Notes under the pieces: model-generated
Databases searched by the model: none
The model's input: only the letters and a program-made list of their open reading frames with translations
What the model was told of the DNA's origin: nothing
Translations under genes and position numbers: made by a program
Part shown: positions 9,488 to 19,297 of the stretch, one piece after another
Numbering within the stretch: the stretch's first letter is position 1
Layout of the letters: every line of letters starts with the position of its first letter
From: CAWAYH01 sp963786195
Lineage (GTDB): Bacteria; Acidobacteriota; Vicinamibacteria; Vicinamibacterales; 2-12-FULL-66-21
Assembly (NCBI GenBank): GCA_963786195.1
Contig: CAWAYH010000013.1
Coordinates: 186,001-250,000, forward strand
DNA: 64,000 nt
Direction of reading: 5' to 3'

Positions 9488-11801
9488 TCAGAACTCGATG
9501 AGGAGACCGGCCGAGATACGACGGGGGAAGAGCGTGCGCGTAAACCCGATCGCCTCCCCCGTGGACGGGTGGATCGATCCCGGTGCGGCCCCGACGTTGA
9601 CACGGTTCGTCACGTTGATCACTTCGAAGAAGACCCTCAGACGTCGACCGAACGATTCGAAGTCTCGATCGGCGCGAACGTCCAGCCGCGCGTAAGCGGG
9701 CAGCCGCGCCTGGTTGCGGCGCTCGGCCACGAAAAGGCCGCCATCGCGAGCCGTCACGTAGGCGGGAATTGGGAAGTTCGTCCCTGCACGAAGTGTCGCG
9801 CCCACGCTCGCGTGCGGGAAACGGTAGACGCCGAACAGATTGGCGCCGTGGCGTTGGTCGAAATCGGCCCAGAACGTCTCATGCCGGTCTGCATCCGTGT
9901 AACGCGATCGGCCGTAGGAGGTACGCCGCCCATCCGGAAAGCCCCATAGCGGCCTGCCGCTCCACAATCAGCTCGACGCCGCGAGACGATCCACGCAGGC
10001 TGTTGCTGGACAGTTCTGAATCGGCGGGCTTCACGATGCGCTCGCCGACGACTCTGAGATTGAGATCGGGCTCGCGCAGGATGTCGGATTCCTTGCGATC
10101 GAAGACGACCAGCTGCCAACGCCCGGTGTGCCCGACCGGGTGCTCGATCCCGACGTCGACATATGCGGCCCGCTCAGGCCGCGCCGTCGGCGGCGCTGCG
10201 TAGCCGTTGACGTAGCGGAGCTCTGGCGGCTGATGCGAGACACCCGCAGAGGCGTTGACCGTCCAGCCGTTTCGGACAGTCCATTCACCGAGCAGCCATC
10301 GAGTAATCGTAGGCTCGGGCAGAAGACTCGAGCTCGTCACGCGCAAACCCGGTGACAGCCTGATTGCCGGCGTCACGTTCCAGGCAAAGTGGGCGTAGCC
10401 GGAACGTTGCCACGACGAGCCGTCGAAGGCTTCGATTGATCGGTGTCGCGACCTGGTTCGTTCGACCTGCACGCCAGCTTCGAGCAGGCCGCGTAGCAGG
10501 GGACGCGCGACATCCGCGCGATACCCCGCCCCTTCGCTGGTGCCGCGATTCTCTTCCTCCCCTGTGGCGCTCTGGTTCAGGAACCGATGCTTGACGACGT
10601 ACACCCGCTGGCTCAACACAAGCGTCTGACCGAATGTCGATCGCCAGTTGAGGTTGGCAACAGCCGCGCGATTCGTGCCATCACCAGGCTCGCTCGCGAC
10701 GACGCTGTCCTCCCCGTCGACACTCGAGACTCCGCCAAGTACGCTGACATCAATCCGCTGGTTTGCACGAATGTCGTAGGCGAACTTTGCCAGCGCGTCG
10801 GAAAACCCGAACGCGGCTCTCGTGGCATCGGCGCGATCCGACGGCCATTCGAGGTAGCTCTGTCGAGCCGCGACCAGCCACGATCCTCGGGCGGCCTCTC
10901 CGCCTGCTCCGATTGGTCCTTCGCCGATCACGGTTGCGTTGGTGCCGCCGACCGCCCCGCGCAGCGCGAACCCTGCGCGCGATCCTTCCCTCAGCGTCAA
11001 GTCCAGCTCCGCCGCAAGCCGATCCCCATGACGATGCGGGTACGCGCCCACGCGCAGCGTCGCGTTCTCGATGACCTGGCTCGTCAGCATCGTGAGCGAC
11101 CCGCTCGCAACGCGGCCGTACGCGGTGTGCTGCAGCCACGGCGTCGACACGCCGTCGACGACGACGCCGACGTGACGGAAGGGACTGCCGCGTATGCTGA
11201 AATCGCTCCTGAAATCGTCGACGGGCGAAACCCGCGGTAGCGTCTGCACCGCACGAATCGCATCGTCTTCAAATCCGCCGTAGAACGGCGCGAGTTGACT
11301 GCGGTCCAGTCTCACTTCCGATGCGACACCTCGATCCTGCCGATTCGGTCGAGGCGGGTTGACGGTCACGTACTCGCTCAGGATGACGGCGCGGGGCGCC
11401 CGCGTGGGAGGATCGGCGACCGGTCCTTCTGTCGCTGGGGTCGTGCGATCGCCCGGCCGGGCGCGCGGCTTCTGTATCGGAGGCTCCGCGCGGATCACCT
11501 GGATGATCCCGCCCGGTCCGTCCTGCGCCTTCAGCCCGTGAGGCGCGAGCAGCTCTTCGAGCTGTTGCCTCGCGGTGCCTGCGCGCGGCTCGGTCTGCAC
11601 CCGCAGCTCTGGTGTGACGATGACGGAGGTGAAAACAACCCGGAGGCCTCTGGCTTGCAGCGCTCGAAGCGCATCGGTGAGAGAACGGCCGACCCACACC
11701 TCCGCAGGCGCCTGGGCAAATGACGTCGCGGCACCAAGTGCCAGAGCTGCGAGCACTACGACTGTGCGTATCGGACGAGTGAACCGCGAGTTTTCGTTCA
11801 T
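9488..11801 (-). CDS. TonB-dependent receptor with N-terminal STN domain (one frame break)
   Basis: Outer-membrane transporter of about 770 residues. Signal peptide to about residue 30 (SFAQA), then a secretin/TonB N-terminal (STN) domain at about 35-105 (SLTDALRALQARGLRVVF ... LLAPHGL). A linker of about 45 residues leads to the plug (SDFSIRGSPFRHVGVVVDGV) and a 22-strand-type barrel ending in LLIEF with a terminal Phe, as expected for BAM recognition. The frame changes at about 9920, where removing one base turns AAYLLRP into AAYSYGRS. It is the third gene of the sigma/FecR/receptor run; the STN domain is the part that would signal to the anti-sigma factor on ligand uptake. Confidence 0.88.
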
Positions 11802-11843
11802 CGCCGCCGCGAACGTAACCTACCTCAGGAGAGGGTTCCGGCG

Positions 11844-12865
11844 CTACTTCGCCGTGGGGCGCCTGAACAGGAACAGCTCTCCATGTTCGAGCCGGTGCTG
11901 CACGCCGCTCGTCGTAACGGCGACCTCGAGTGCTTCGTGCGCCGACAGTCCGCTGACCGAACCGTGCAGGACGATGTTTGACGCCTCACGGGCGAGCGCC
12001 GGATCCGAATAGCGCAGCGTCCATCCATGCTCTCGAGCGACGCGCTCGAGAAACGCGGAAAGCGTCAGTCCTTCGATCTGCACGGGGGGGACAGGCTCGT
12101 CGCCCACTCCCACTCCGGTCCATACGGTGCGAACGGACGGCTCACCGCCCCAGTGGTGGAAAGCGCGACCTCGGTACCGGCTCGTCCCGACACCGATCGT
12201 CTGCCGTCCGTCAGCTCGACGACGCCGGTGCGGACACGCAGCCGAAGTCCACCTTGCAACAGCCGCACCTCGAATTGCGTTCCCACGTCGCGAGCCACCG
12301 CGACGGGCGTGCGCACCTCGAGCCCGGCGGCCGCGCGGCCGACATCCACATACACGGCGCCCGCCGCCAGCTCGATGACGCTCGCGGAGAGCGGGCGTAC
12401 GCGAGTTGCCCGATCGACCCGGAGCGACGTGCCGTCGGAGAATCTGACCGACGCCCGGGCATTCGCGTCCGTTTCCATCCATTCGCCCGCGCGCACTGCG
12501 TCTTCCGGGGCGAGGCTGGACGCAGTGGCTACCCGCACCTCGTCGGATACGCGTCGCGGCGCGCCCTCGATCCGTTCGACGCGCCCGACGACGTCGCCGG
12601 GTGTCGTGCTGTTCGACTTGTGGACGATGACTCGTCCGGCAATCAGGATCAGTGCAGCTGCCGTGGCGAGGACAGCGAGGGGGGCCAGAGGCCAGCGGCG
12701 AACTGCCTTCCGGCGCCCGGCCTGCCAGCGCTGATGCACCGCTGTTCGCACTCGTGACGCACGCACGGCAGGTGCGGATATCCGTGGCCCGGCGAGACGC
12801 AGCAGGCGCACCGCCGCGTCGTCGTCCGCACTGTCTTCCGATGATGGGCGGTCACTGTCGTTCAT
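11844..12865 (-). CDS. FecR-type anti-sigma regulator with C-terminal STN domain (frame break at a G7 run)
   Basis: N-terminal cytoplasmic region, one transmembrane helix (about residues 61-81), then the periplasmic FecR domain (GEWMETDANARASVRFSDG, AGAVYVDVG, TPVAVARDVGTQFEV) and PYGPEWEWATSLSPP. After that the frame changes inside a run of seven G at 12084-12090; the next frame continues with IEGLTLSAFLERVAREHGW and a complete STN-like domain ending at 11844. The joined protein is about 340 residues. FecR proteins hold an ECF sigma factor at the membrane until a TonB receptor signals. The start overlaps the sigma gene by 4 bases (ATGA), so the two are translationally coupled. Confidence 0.85.
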
Positions 12866-13485
12866 GTTCCCTCTGACGATCGTGCGCCGCGGCTCGCTGG
12901 TCCATCGGTCCAGCCATCCATCACGAGAGAGAACCCCTCGCGGAACGCGGCGCGGGCGCGCGTGAGGAGCGACTCGGCCGCCTTGTAGCCCACGCCGAGG
13001 CGGGCGGCGATCTCATCCACTGACAATTCCTGTATGTATTTCCACTCGAGCGCATCCCCATACCGGCCGGGCAGGCAATCGAGCGTGAGCTGCACGAGCT
13101 GCGACACTTCGCGGCGGCGCAGCTCCGACTCCGGGTCGTCCGACTCGACGGCCGCAAGCACGTCGAGCGCAGCGCGGATCTCCGGACGCTCGTCGAAGAA
13201 CGACACCTCCCGTGTCCGTTCCTCCGCGTCACGCCACCGGCCGATTTCACGCCGACAGAACGTACAAAGCCACGTCAGCAAGGCTGCCTCGCCCTTGTAA
13301 GTGTCAAGTCGATCGAGCGCGCGAATCAGCACGCGCTGCACGATCTCTTCAGCCGCATCCTCGTTGCCGCCAAGCCGCGCCAGGGCGAAGCGGTAGAGTC
13401 GCGGGAAATAGACATCGAAGAACTCGTCGAATGCCGCCTCCTCGCCAGCCAGCACGCGCCGGGCCAGAGCTACATCGCTCATCAA
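12862..13485 (-). CDS. ECF-family RNA polymerase sigma factor
   Basis: 207 residues. Region 2 (residues about 17-85: FDEFFDVYFPRLYRFALARL, DAAEEIVQRVLIRAL, LTWLCTFCRREIGRW) and region 4 (about 125-185: LPGRYGDALEWKYIQELSVD, EIAARLGVGYKAAESLLTRA) are complete. The gene is followed with a 4-base overlap by the FecR regulator and then the TonB receptor, so it most likely drives transcription of the receptor in response to its ligand. The gene upstream on the same strand ends only 27 bases away. Confidence 0.93.
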   Translation of the reverse strand: MMSDVALARRVLAGEEAAFDEFFDVYFPRLYRFALARLGGNEDAAEEIVQRVLIRALDRLDTYKGEAALLTWLCTFCRREIGRWRDAEERTREVSFFDERPEIRAALDVLAAVESDDPESELRRREVSQLVQLTLDCLPGRYGDALEWKYIQELSVDEIAARLGVGYKAAESLLTRARAAFREGFSLVMDGWTDGPASRGARSSEGT

Positions 13486-13512
13486 GGATCCTGGCGAGGG
13501 TAACGCCTGGAG

Positions 13513-13977
13513 TCAGAATCGAATCGTGTGGCGCACAGCGAAGCCGCCACGCTTGATCGAGACCCTCGGCGCAGACTTCTTGCCCGTCATCAGGAGCACG
13601 CCACCGACCGTTGCGGCGGCTATCCCGCCGCCGAGCATAGCCTTGTTTCCCCAGCCGTCGGAGTCCTCTCCATCGTCAGAGCCGTTCACGTCTTCGCCAT
13701 CGTCCGGGCCCGCTTCGTCATCACCCAGCTCCACGAAGCTGAGCGCTCCCAGGACGCCGCCCCCGGCGATCAGGGCGATGCCGGTCCAGAAACGGCCACG
13801 GCTCCGCCCTTCCACTGCCTGTCGGTTGGGTGCCAGGTCGTGCCCCGCTCTTTCAATCGCCTCTTTGATCGGCCCTGACGAGGGACGCGAGGCGCTTCCC
13901 GTCGCGCCAAGGGGGCCGGCTGAAGCGGCCGTAGGGACGGCCAGGGCCAGTGTCGCCGCCATGATTCTTCTCCACAT
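13513..13977 (-). CDS. Small exported membrane protein heading the sigma/FecR/TonB run
   Basis: 154 residues from the ATG at 13977, which has a strong Shine-Dalgarno (AAAGGAGG, six bases away). A signal peptide ends near ASAGP; two further hydrophobic segments (ALIAGGGVLGALSF and MLGGGIAAATVGGVLLMTG) flank an acidic Asp/Glu/Gly stretch (DDGEDVNGSDDGEDSDG) that could bind a divalent cation. No family recognised. It is 27 bases upstream of the ECF sigma gene in the same direction and may belong to the same transcript. Confidence 0.7.
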   Translation of the reverse strand: MWRRIMAATLALAVPTAASAGPLGATGSASRPSSGPIKEAIERAGHDLAPNRQAVEGRSRGRFWTGIALIAGGGVLGALSFVELGDDEAGPDDGEDVNGSDDGEDSDGWGNKAMLGGGIAAATVGGVLLMTGKKSAPRVSIKRGGFAVRHTIRF

Positions 13978-14009
13978 CGAACGCCTCCTTTGGAGCTGCG
14001 TACTCGTTA

Positions 14010-14068
14010 GAGCGGATGGGCCGCCCGAATCCTTCGCGGCGAAGGATTCATCGGGCGGCCGTTCTCTA
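14010..14068. promoter_or_regulatory. Long near-perfect inverted repeat between divergent genes
   Basis: The arms GGCCGCCCGA plus ATCCTTCGC (from 14019) and GCGAAGGAT plus TCGGGCGGCC (to 14060) pair over 19 bases with only a TCA bulge; AGAGCGG and CCGTTCTCT extend the stem imperfectly. It lies between the starts of two divergent exported-protein genes (13977 minus, 14086 plus), so it cannot be an ordinary terminator of either. It could be a large operator, a cruciform or a small palindromic repeat element. Confidence 0.5.
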
Positions 14069-14085
14069 AAGGGAAGGAGGGTCCA

Positions 14086-14849
14086 ATGACGAGTCGTATG
14101 AATCACGTCGCCGCACTCTCGATCCTGACGGCTGTGGTCTCTTTGAGCGCGACCGCCGGGCCGGGCTCGAAGGGTCATGCCCCGGCTGTGCAGCGGTTCA
14201 CACAAGCGTCCATCTTTTTCGAGCTGAACGACACGGACGGCGACCTGGGCCTCCACGCGTCGATCGACGGAGAGCCATGGACGGAGCTCAGCATCGAGGG
14301 GCCGAACGAGCGCACCTTGCTCGACATCTTCAGCAGGGGTCGTCTCGCGCGCAGGGGCTCACGCAGCTGTCGTTCGAGAGCGCCGAGCCGTCATTCGATG
14401 CGCTGGCGCCCGCGGATTTCCTTCGCCGGTTTCCCGAAGGTCGCTACGAGATCGAGGCGCGCGCGCAGAATGGCGGCACGCTGGAAGGAACAGCGGTGCT
14501 CTCGCACGTGCTCGCGGCGCCGCCGGAAATCCTGGTGTCCGGCGCGCCGGCAGCCGAAGACTGCGACGTCGACGTCCCGCTCGTCGCGACGCCGGTCGTC
14601 ATCCGATGGGATCCGGTGACCGAATCGCATCCGGAGATAGGGAAATCCGGACCAGTGAGAATCAGTCGCTACCAGTTCTTCGTCGAGCGGGACAACGTGC
14701 AGCTCAGTCTCGATCTGCCCCCGTCGGTGACGGAGTTCCGGGTTCCCGCCGCGGTGATCGCGCTGGGCAAGGAATTCAAGTTCGAGGTCATTGCCCGCAC
14801 GGCGACGGGGAACAACACAGCGGTGGAGAGCTGCTTCAGGGTGCAATAG
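14086..14849 (+). CDS. Exported fibronectin-III-like hypothetical protein (one frame break)
   Basis: Starts at ATG 14086 after GGGAAGGAGGG. Signal peptide to about SATAGPG. The mature part begins with FFELNDTDGDLGLHASIDGEPW and, after a frame change at about 14345 (one base missing in a GCGCGC stretch), continues with TQLSFESAEPSFDAL, FLRRFPEGRYEIEA, a Cys-containing SAPAAEDCDVD segment, and a beta-rich fibronectin-type tail (ISRYQFFVERDN, FKFEVIARTATGNNT). This pattern occurs in exported proteins of Acidobacteria and Deltaproteobacteria; no function is known. Confidence 0.7.
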
Positions 14850-14864
14850 CCATCTGTTTCGTCG

Positions 14865-15638
14865 TCACTCGATCCGCTCCGGCTCGAGCACCTTCTCCAC
14901 CACCTGCCCGCCGACGACGCTGACGTAATACACCTTGGCGGCCGCTCTGGTGGAGACGACGCGCTTGACCTCGTTGTCCTCGAAGTAGATGCCGGCGTCG
15001 TTGTCGCACGCGTATCCGGGTTTCATCTCTCCGGAGCCGATCAGCTTCTGATAGTACGGCCTGCGGTTCGGCTCCCGATCGTAGTGGGGGCAATGGCTGC
15101 CCTTCAGGAAGCCGAGGCACTTGACCGTCGTCAGCTCCTTCGGCCTCGAATCCGTCGTTCCTTCTTCGAACCAGCAGAGCGAGCCGGCGCTCGCGCCGCC
15201 GAGGACGATACCTCGGTCCCACGCCTGCCTGAGGATGACGTCGATCCCTTGTGCCTTCCAGATCGCCTGCTGGTTGAGGGTATTGCCCCCGGACGCGACG
15301 ATGCCGTTCACCGTGAGCAACACGTCTTCCCAACTCCGCGTCTGCCGGGTGCTCGCGATGAAACTTTCCTGTGCGAGCGGATACACGTCGAGCGGCGCGC
15401 AGCTCCTGAACCAGGAAATGATGCCGCTCTGACTGTCCGCCGAAGCCGTCGGGAGGTACAGGAGCTTCGGCCGCTTCACGCCGGTGAGCGTCGCCATGTA
15501 CCGGATGAAGGCGGTATCGAACCCTCCGCCGGCGATGAGGATCTTGCGTGTGGCGGGCTGGGCCGCGAGAGGCAGTCGGCTGGCAGCGACGCCGGCGGCC
15601 CCGAGCATTGAGTACCGGAGGAAGTCTCTTCTCTTCAT
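14865..15638 (-). CDS. Tat-exported S51-type peptidase (peptidase E/cyanophycinase-like)
   Basis: 257 residues from the ATG at 15638, chosen because it places the twin-arginine signal MKRRDFLRYS at the N-terminus. The class I glutamine-amidotransferase-like fold of S51 peptidases is evident: ILIAGGGFDTAF, LYLPTASADSQSG, VNGIVASGGNTLNQQ, and the nucleophile elbow GGASAGSLCWFEEGTTDS with the catalytic Ser in SAG. Downstream DNDAGIYFED and a beta-rich tail match peptidase E relatives. Probable activity is hydrolysis of N-terminal Asp or beta-Asp dipeptides outside the cytoplasm. Confidence 0.85.
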   Translation of the reverse strand: MKRRDFLRYSMLGAAGVAASRLPLAAQPATRKILIAGGGFDTAFIRYMATLTGVKRPKLLYLPTASADSQSGIISWFRSCAPLDVYPLAQESFIASTRQTRSWEDVLLTVNGIVASGGNTLNQQAIWKAQGIDVILRQAWDRGIVLGGASAGSLCWFEEGTTDSRPKELTTVKCLGFLKGSHCPHYDREPNRRPYYQKLIGSGEMKPGYACDNDAGIYFEDNEVKRVVSTRAAAKVYYVSVVGGQVVEKVLEPERIE

Positions 15639-15780
15639 CGATGGGCCCCCGAGGGACACGAGCATACGGCATCAGCAAACGGCGCGCAAAAAGAGTTGTT
15701 CTCTTGCCCACCTGTCGGCCGGCTGGCGTAACTCTCCTACCCGAAACATCCAGACCGTCTAGCCCCTTGAGGAGTCACGC

Positions 15781-16029
15781 ATGCACCGTGTATGGCTGTT
15801 GGCGTTCATCCTGACGATATTCGCGGCGGCGGTGCTACTCCGGAATGGCTCGGCCAGCCGGCGACAACGGGTGGCCGCGTACAGCGATCTCGCGGTGTGG
15901 TTCGGGATGATGGGCCTGATCTGGCACGTGTTCGGTGACGTGCAGGGGACCACGATCGCATTGTCGCTCGCCTTTTTCAGACTGGCGATTACTGACTGGG
16001 GGTCTGCCTCGGCGAGCAGGTTTCGATGA
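15781..16029 (+). CDS. Possible small membrane protein, 82 residues
   Basis: Begins 8 bases after TTGAGGAGT, a fair ribosome site. One clear hydrophobic N-terminal helix (LLAFILTIFAAAVLL) and a second weaker one (WFGMMGLIWHVFG). No family recognised. It sits alone between two minus-strand genes and could be a real small protein or a chance frame. Confidence 0.4.
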   Translation: MHRVWLLAFILTIFAAAVLLRNGSASRRQRVAAYSDLAVWFGMMGLIWHVFGDVQGTTIALSLAFFRLAITDWGSASASRFR

Positions 16030-16060
16030 TTATGCGACGGCCATACTGAGAACGAGAGCC

Positions 16061-17674
16061 TCAGGCCGGCTGCTGGTTCGCCTCCGCCTCGAGGCGCGCA
16101 CGCTCGGCCTTTGATTGACGGATTGCGTTCTCGAGTGCCTCGTCGGCCAGCAGCGTCAGGTCCGCCGCCGCGCTCTTCAGGTCGCCGTGCTCCACGGCCC
16201 GGGAGATGACTTCGGCCTTCGTCGCGCCGCGTTTCTTCCCGAGGAACGGCTTCACCAGCAGGTAGATCACGTCGCGAAGCGGCATGTACCGCACGAATCG
16301 TCGCAGGAGCGTGAACGACTGGGCTGGGTAGTGCGTCAGCTTGTACAGGATCAGCTTTCGCATCTCCTCCGACCGGATCCGGTGGACTTCCTCACCCGGC
16401 AGGCAGGTGGGATCGATCGACGTGCACTTGAAGTACTTGTACCAGTCGGTCGCGTCGTTCACGAGACCGCGCTTCAGGAACTCCTGCCACAGTGGTGTTC
16501 CCCGATACACGCACAGCCGGTTGAAGCCGAATGTATCGATCCGGAGCTTCGAGGCGAACCGGAACGTGGCCCGCAGGTCCTCCTCGGTCTCGTCGGGGAT
16601 CCCCACGACGAAGAACCCGTGGACGATTTCGATGCCGGCGTCCTTCGCCTTGTCCACTGCCGTCTCAATCTGTTCGAGCGTCTGCTCCTTTTTCAGGCGG
16701 TCGAGGATCTTCTGACTCCCGCTCTCGATGCCAAACATCAGCGTCCGACAATGCGCCTTGGCCATCGCCGGGAAGAGGTCCATGCAGACCGAGTCGACGC
16801 GCCCTTCGCACCCCCACTGAATCGTGATCCCGTTGTCATTGATCCCGTTGCAGATCGCCTGGATCCGTTTTGGCTGCAGGAGAAAGTGGTCGTCCACGAA
16901 GTACACGGCCCCGTACCCGTCGTCCTGCAGCTCCTTCATCTCCTTCACCACGGAGCCGGCGCTCCGGGACCGCCACTTCCCCTCGTTGAAAATCGGGATG
17001 TCGCAAAAGACGCACGGCCACGGACATCCCCGAGACGTCTGCATCGTCGTGAAGCGGTCCAGGGAGAGGACCGCGGGCACGTCCAGGGGCATCGACTCCA
17101 CGAAGTCGAGGGGCAGGCTGGACCGGTCCGGGAACGGCCACTGGTCCAGGTTTCGCTCGGGATTCCGGTTGACGTTGTGCTGGAGCGTGCCGTCCTTCTG
17201 CCACGTGACGCCCGTGACGGTCTCCGGGTCGTCATCCGCTCGAGAAGGTCGAGGATCAGCTGTTCGCCGTCGCCACGACAGACGAAGTCCACCTCTGGAA
17301 CCTGCAGCTTGACGAGCTGTGCGTTCAGCGACGCAAAGACGCCGCCGAAGGCGATCTTGACGTGGGAATCGGCGGCCCGGACCAGCGCGAGCCAGGATCT
17401 TCGCGTAGGGATAGCTCGTGGTCGACAGGAAGCTCAGGCCGACGAAATGCGGCTTGATTCTCCGAATCTCGCTGACGATGACGTCGTTGGGCGTCGCGGG
17501 GTTGGCCTGGTCGAACATGAAGCACTCGTGGCCGGCGCGCTTGAGCACCGAGCTGAGCGACATGATGCCGATCGGCGGGAAGCCCATGACCTGCAGCCGG
17601 CCGTTCTTCGGGGTCTTCTTCCGCGGAATGGCGTAGAACTGCGGGTCACGGACGTGCACGAGCACAACGCGCAT
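16061..17674 (-). CDS. B12-binding radical SAM protein (compensating pair of frame breaks)
   Basis: About 537 residues from the ATG at 17674 (MRVVLVHVRDP). An N-terminal cobalamin-binding Rossmann-like domain (GFPPIGIMSLSSVLKRAGHE) leads to the radical SAM domain with the CX3CX2C cluster motif in SRGCPWPCVFCDIP. Further motifs: YFVDDHFLLQ, CEGRVDSVC, LMFGIESGSQKILDRL and HGFFVVGIPDETEED. Residues coded at about 17236-17393 are out of frame; in the alternative frame the same DNA gives LVRAADSHVKIAFGGVF and VDFVCRGDGEQLILDLLERM, the expected domain sequence, after which the first frame resumes. Relatives are cobalamin-dependent methyltransferases and cyclases; the substrate is unknown. Confidence 0.9.
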   Translation of the reverse strand: MRVVLVHVRDPQFYAIPRKKTPKNGRLQVMGFPPIGIMSLSSVLKRAGHECFMFDQANPATPNDVIVSEIRRIKPHFVGLSFLSTTSYPYAKILARAGPGRRFPRQDRLRRRLCVAERTARQAAGSRGGLRLSWRRRTADPRPSRADDDPETVTGVTWQKDGTLQHNVNRNPERNLDQWPFPDRSSLPLDFVESMPLDVPAVLSLDRFTTMQTSRGCPWPCVFCDIPIFNEGKWRSRSAGSVVKEMKELQDDGYGAVYFVDDHFLLQPKRIQAICNGINDNGITIQWGCEGRVDSVCMDLFPAMAKAHCRTLMFGIESGSQKILDRLKKEQTLEQIETAVDKAKDAGIEIVHGFFVVGIPDETEEDLRATFRFASKLRIDTFGFNRLCVYRGTPLWQEFLKRGLVNDATDWYKYFKCTSIDPTCLPGEEVHRIRSEEMRKLILYKLTHYPAQSFTLLRRFVRYMPLRDVIYLLVKPFLGKKRGATKAEVISRAVEHGDLKSAAADLTLLADEALENAIRQSKAERARLEAEANQQPA

Positions 17675-18087
17675 AGGTCTCCTCGAGCAATAGCCTACTC
17701 CATCGAGGCGTCGGTTGCACGAGACGTCAACAGCGGAGGGTGAGATGAACCTTCGGCTGCCTGTCATCGATGTCGCGTCCGGTGAAGGAATCGCTGTCAC
17801 TCAGGGTCGTGGAGGAAGTTCCCGATTTTCTCGGCTAGCGTGGGCTTTCGCGGGCGGGCGGCCATCCACTGCAAATCTGAGTAGCCAGTCTCCCTGCGTA
17901 TCGCGGTCGCCTCGATATCAACCATGAATGTTGCGTCACTGGTCTCGTTGTCCCAGCGGCGCCAATGTCACGTCGCGGTTCACGATGATCCGTGCTTTGG
18001 CCACCACCGCGAGGATCACGCGTAAGGGGACGAATCCGATGTCGAGCGAAGCGCCGCCCACACTCAGCGCAGAATGACGCGCCGTGG
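17675..18087. other. Intergenic stretch of about 410 bases
   Basis: No convincing gene. On the minus strand 17940-18085 encodes a short open segment (LDIGFVPLRVILAVVAKARI) with protein-like composition but no start signal; it may be a broken remnant. The first 60 bases hold the promoter region of the B12 radical SAM gene. Confidence 0.3.
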
Positions 18088-18690
18088 TTAGCCGTGCTCG
18101 GGAACGGTCGGAGGACCGCTCTCGGGGAGTGCCGTCTGGCTGCTCGTTCCCGCCACCTCGAGGAATCCGATCAACACCGCCACGCTCGTTTGCCAGGCGA
18201 TCATGATTTGTGGCTGTGCTTCAGCGAGCAGCGCATTCGGGTGAGGAGAGCCCGCTAAGTTGTAGGCGACACAGCTGACGATCCCGGGGACAACGGCGTA
18301 GCCGAGGATCCGTCCGATCTCGCGCGTGAAAGTGTGGCGCAAGTGAAACCAGACGAACGTGGCGAACACGAGCAATGCCCCGCTCGCACCCATGCAGAGA
18401 ATCAGCAACAGATCGAGCACCCCCTGATCGATCCTGTCGCCGGTCAGAAAGCTGACGACCATCAGAACCGGCATCGCGGACGCGGCCGCAACCGGAAGTG
18501 CGAAAAACAGCGCGACGGGAACGGTGACCAGGTCCCATGACCTCTGATCGCCTGTCCAGAGATAGGCCGCGAGCAGCACGCCGAAGGACACCCCGGCGAT
18601 CACCGCACCAAACGGCAACGGCAGGTTTGCGGGGAACAGCGTCGAGATGAAACCCAGGGCTCCGATGATGAGGACGGTTCGATAGGCCAC
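18088..18690 (-). CDS. Integral membrane protein, about five transmembrane segments
   Basis: 200 residues with hydrophobic stretches at about 5-20, 25-48, 57-85, 92-115 and 128-145, then a longer loop and a final helix (IAWQTSVAVLIGFLEV). Composition and positive-inside pattern are those of a genuine inner-membrane protein. No recognised family and no obvious functional partner beside it. Confidence 0.65.
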   Translation of the reverse strand: MAYRTVLIIGALGFISTLFPANLPLPFGAVIAGVSFGVLLAAYLWTGDQRSWDLVTVPVALFFALPVAAASAMPVLMVVSFLTGDRIDQGVLDLLLILCMGASGALLVFATFVWFHLRHTFTREIGRILGYAVVPGIVSCVAYNLAGSPHPNALLAEAQPQIMIAWQTSVAVLIGFLEVAGTSSQTALPESGPPTVPEHG

Positions 18691-18808
18691 GCTCGAACCC
18701 TGCTCAAGATCCGTGCCGCGCGTGATGGTGGGAAACGCGTCCGCTCACGCTGATATCCGGATCAAGACTGAAAGTTCCTGGCGAAAACTGTGATGCATTC
18801 ACGTAATC

Positions 18809-19297
18809 CTACGTCCGCGTCACGGCCAGACTCGAGAGACAGAAGCTGTCACCGTGAAGCCAGCAGGCATCGTTCAACTCGTGAGCATCACGGCGCAGAG
18901 ACTGCACTGACCCCCACCGGCCGCGCATGAGGGCCTCTAACAGGCGCTGGTTCGCGCCCTCGTCGCGCGCACCAACGCAATGAAACACGGCTACAGGGGA
19001 AAGAAAACGAGCTGAATACCCGTTTTCTTCACGGCGCACCTTGAGCATCCCGCCTTTTCCGGCGCCCGAGTTGTCGAAGGCCACCGTGAGATACAGAATC
19101 AAACGTCCTCCCGGCCGCAAACAATCGAGCCACACGCTTCTCGGGTGTGTGGCGCCCGCATTGACAAAGATCGCGTGACACGGGCTGGGATCGCAATCCC
19201 CACCATCGCCGTGCAGTACCTCGACGTGCTCGAGATAACGAAGACTCTCGCGCGCAGGAGACGCAAGGTCAGCGTCAATCTCGCGATGGGACCAGCT
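18809..19297 (-). pseudogene. C-terminal remnant of a protein-L-isoaspartate O-methyltransferase-like gene
   Basis: An open minus-strand frame of 163 codons with no suitable start and a stop at 19298-19300. It encodes the C-terminal part of a PIMT-type methyltransferase: EIDADLASPARESL, VEVLHGDGGDC, HAIFVNAGATHP, WLDCLRPGGRLILYLT, ARFLSPVAVFHCVGARDE and DACWLHGDSFCLSS. The N-terminal substrate-binding part and the GxGxGY SAM loop are missing; the frame just upstream has a short GPIAR segment, so a frame break plus decay is likely. Confidence 0.6.

Noticed and set aside
16115..17743. Long plus-strand frame opposite the B12 radical SAM gene
   Set aside because: Same cause: antisense to a well-supported gene, Arg/Val/Leu-rich translation without motifs.
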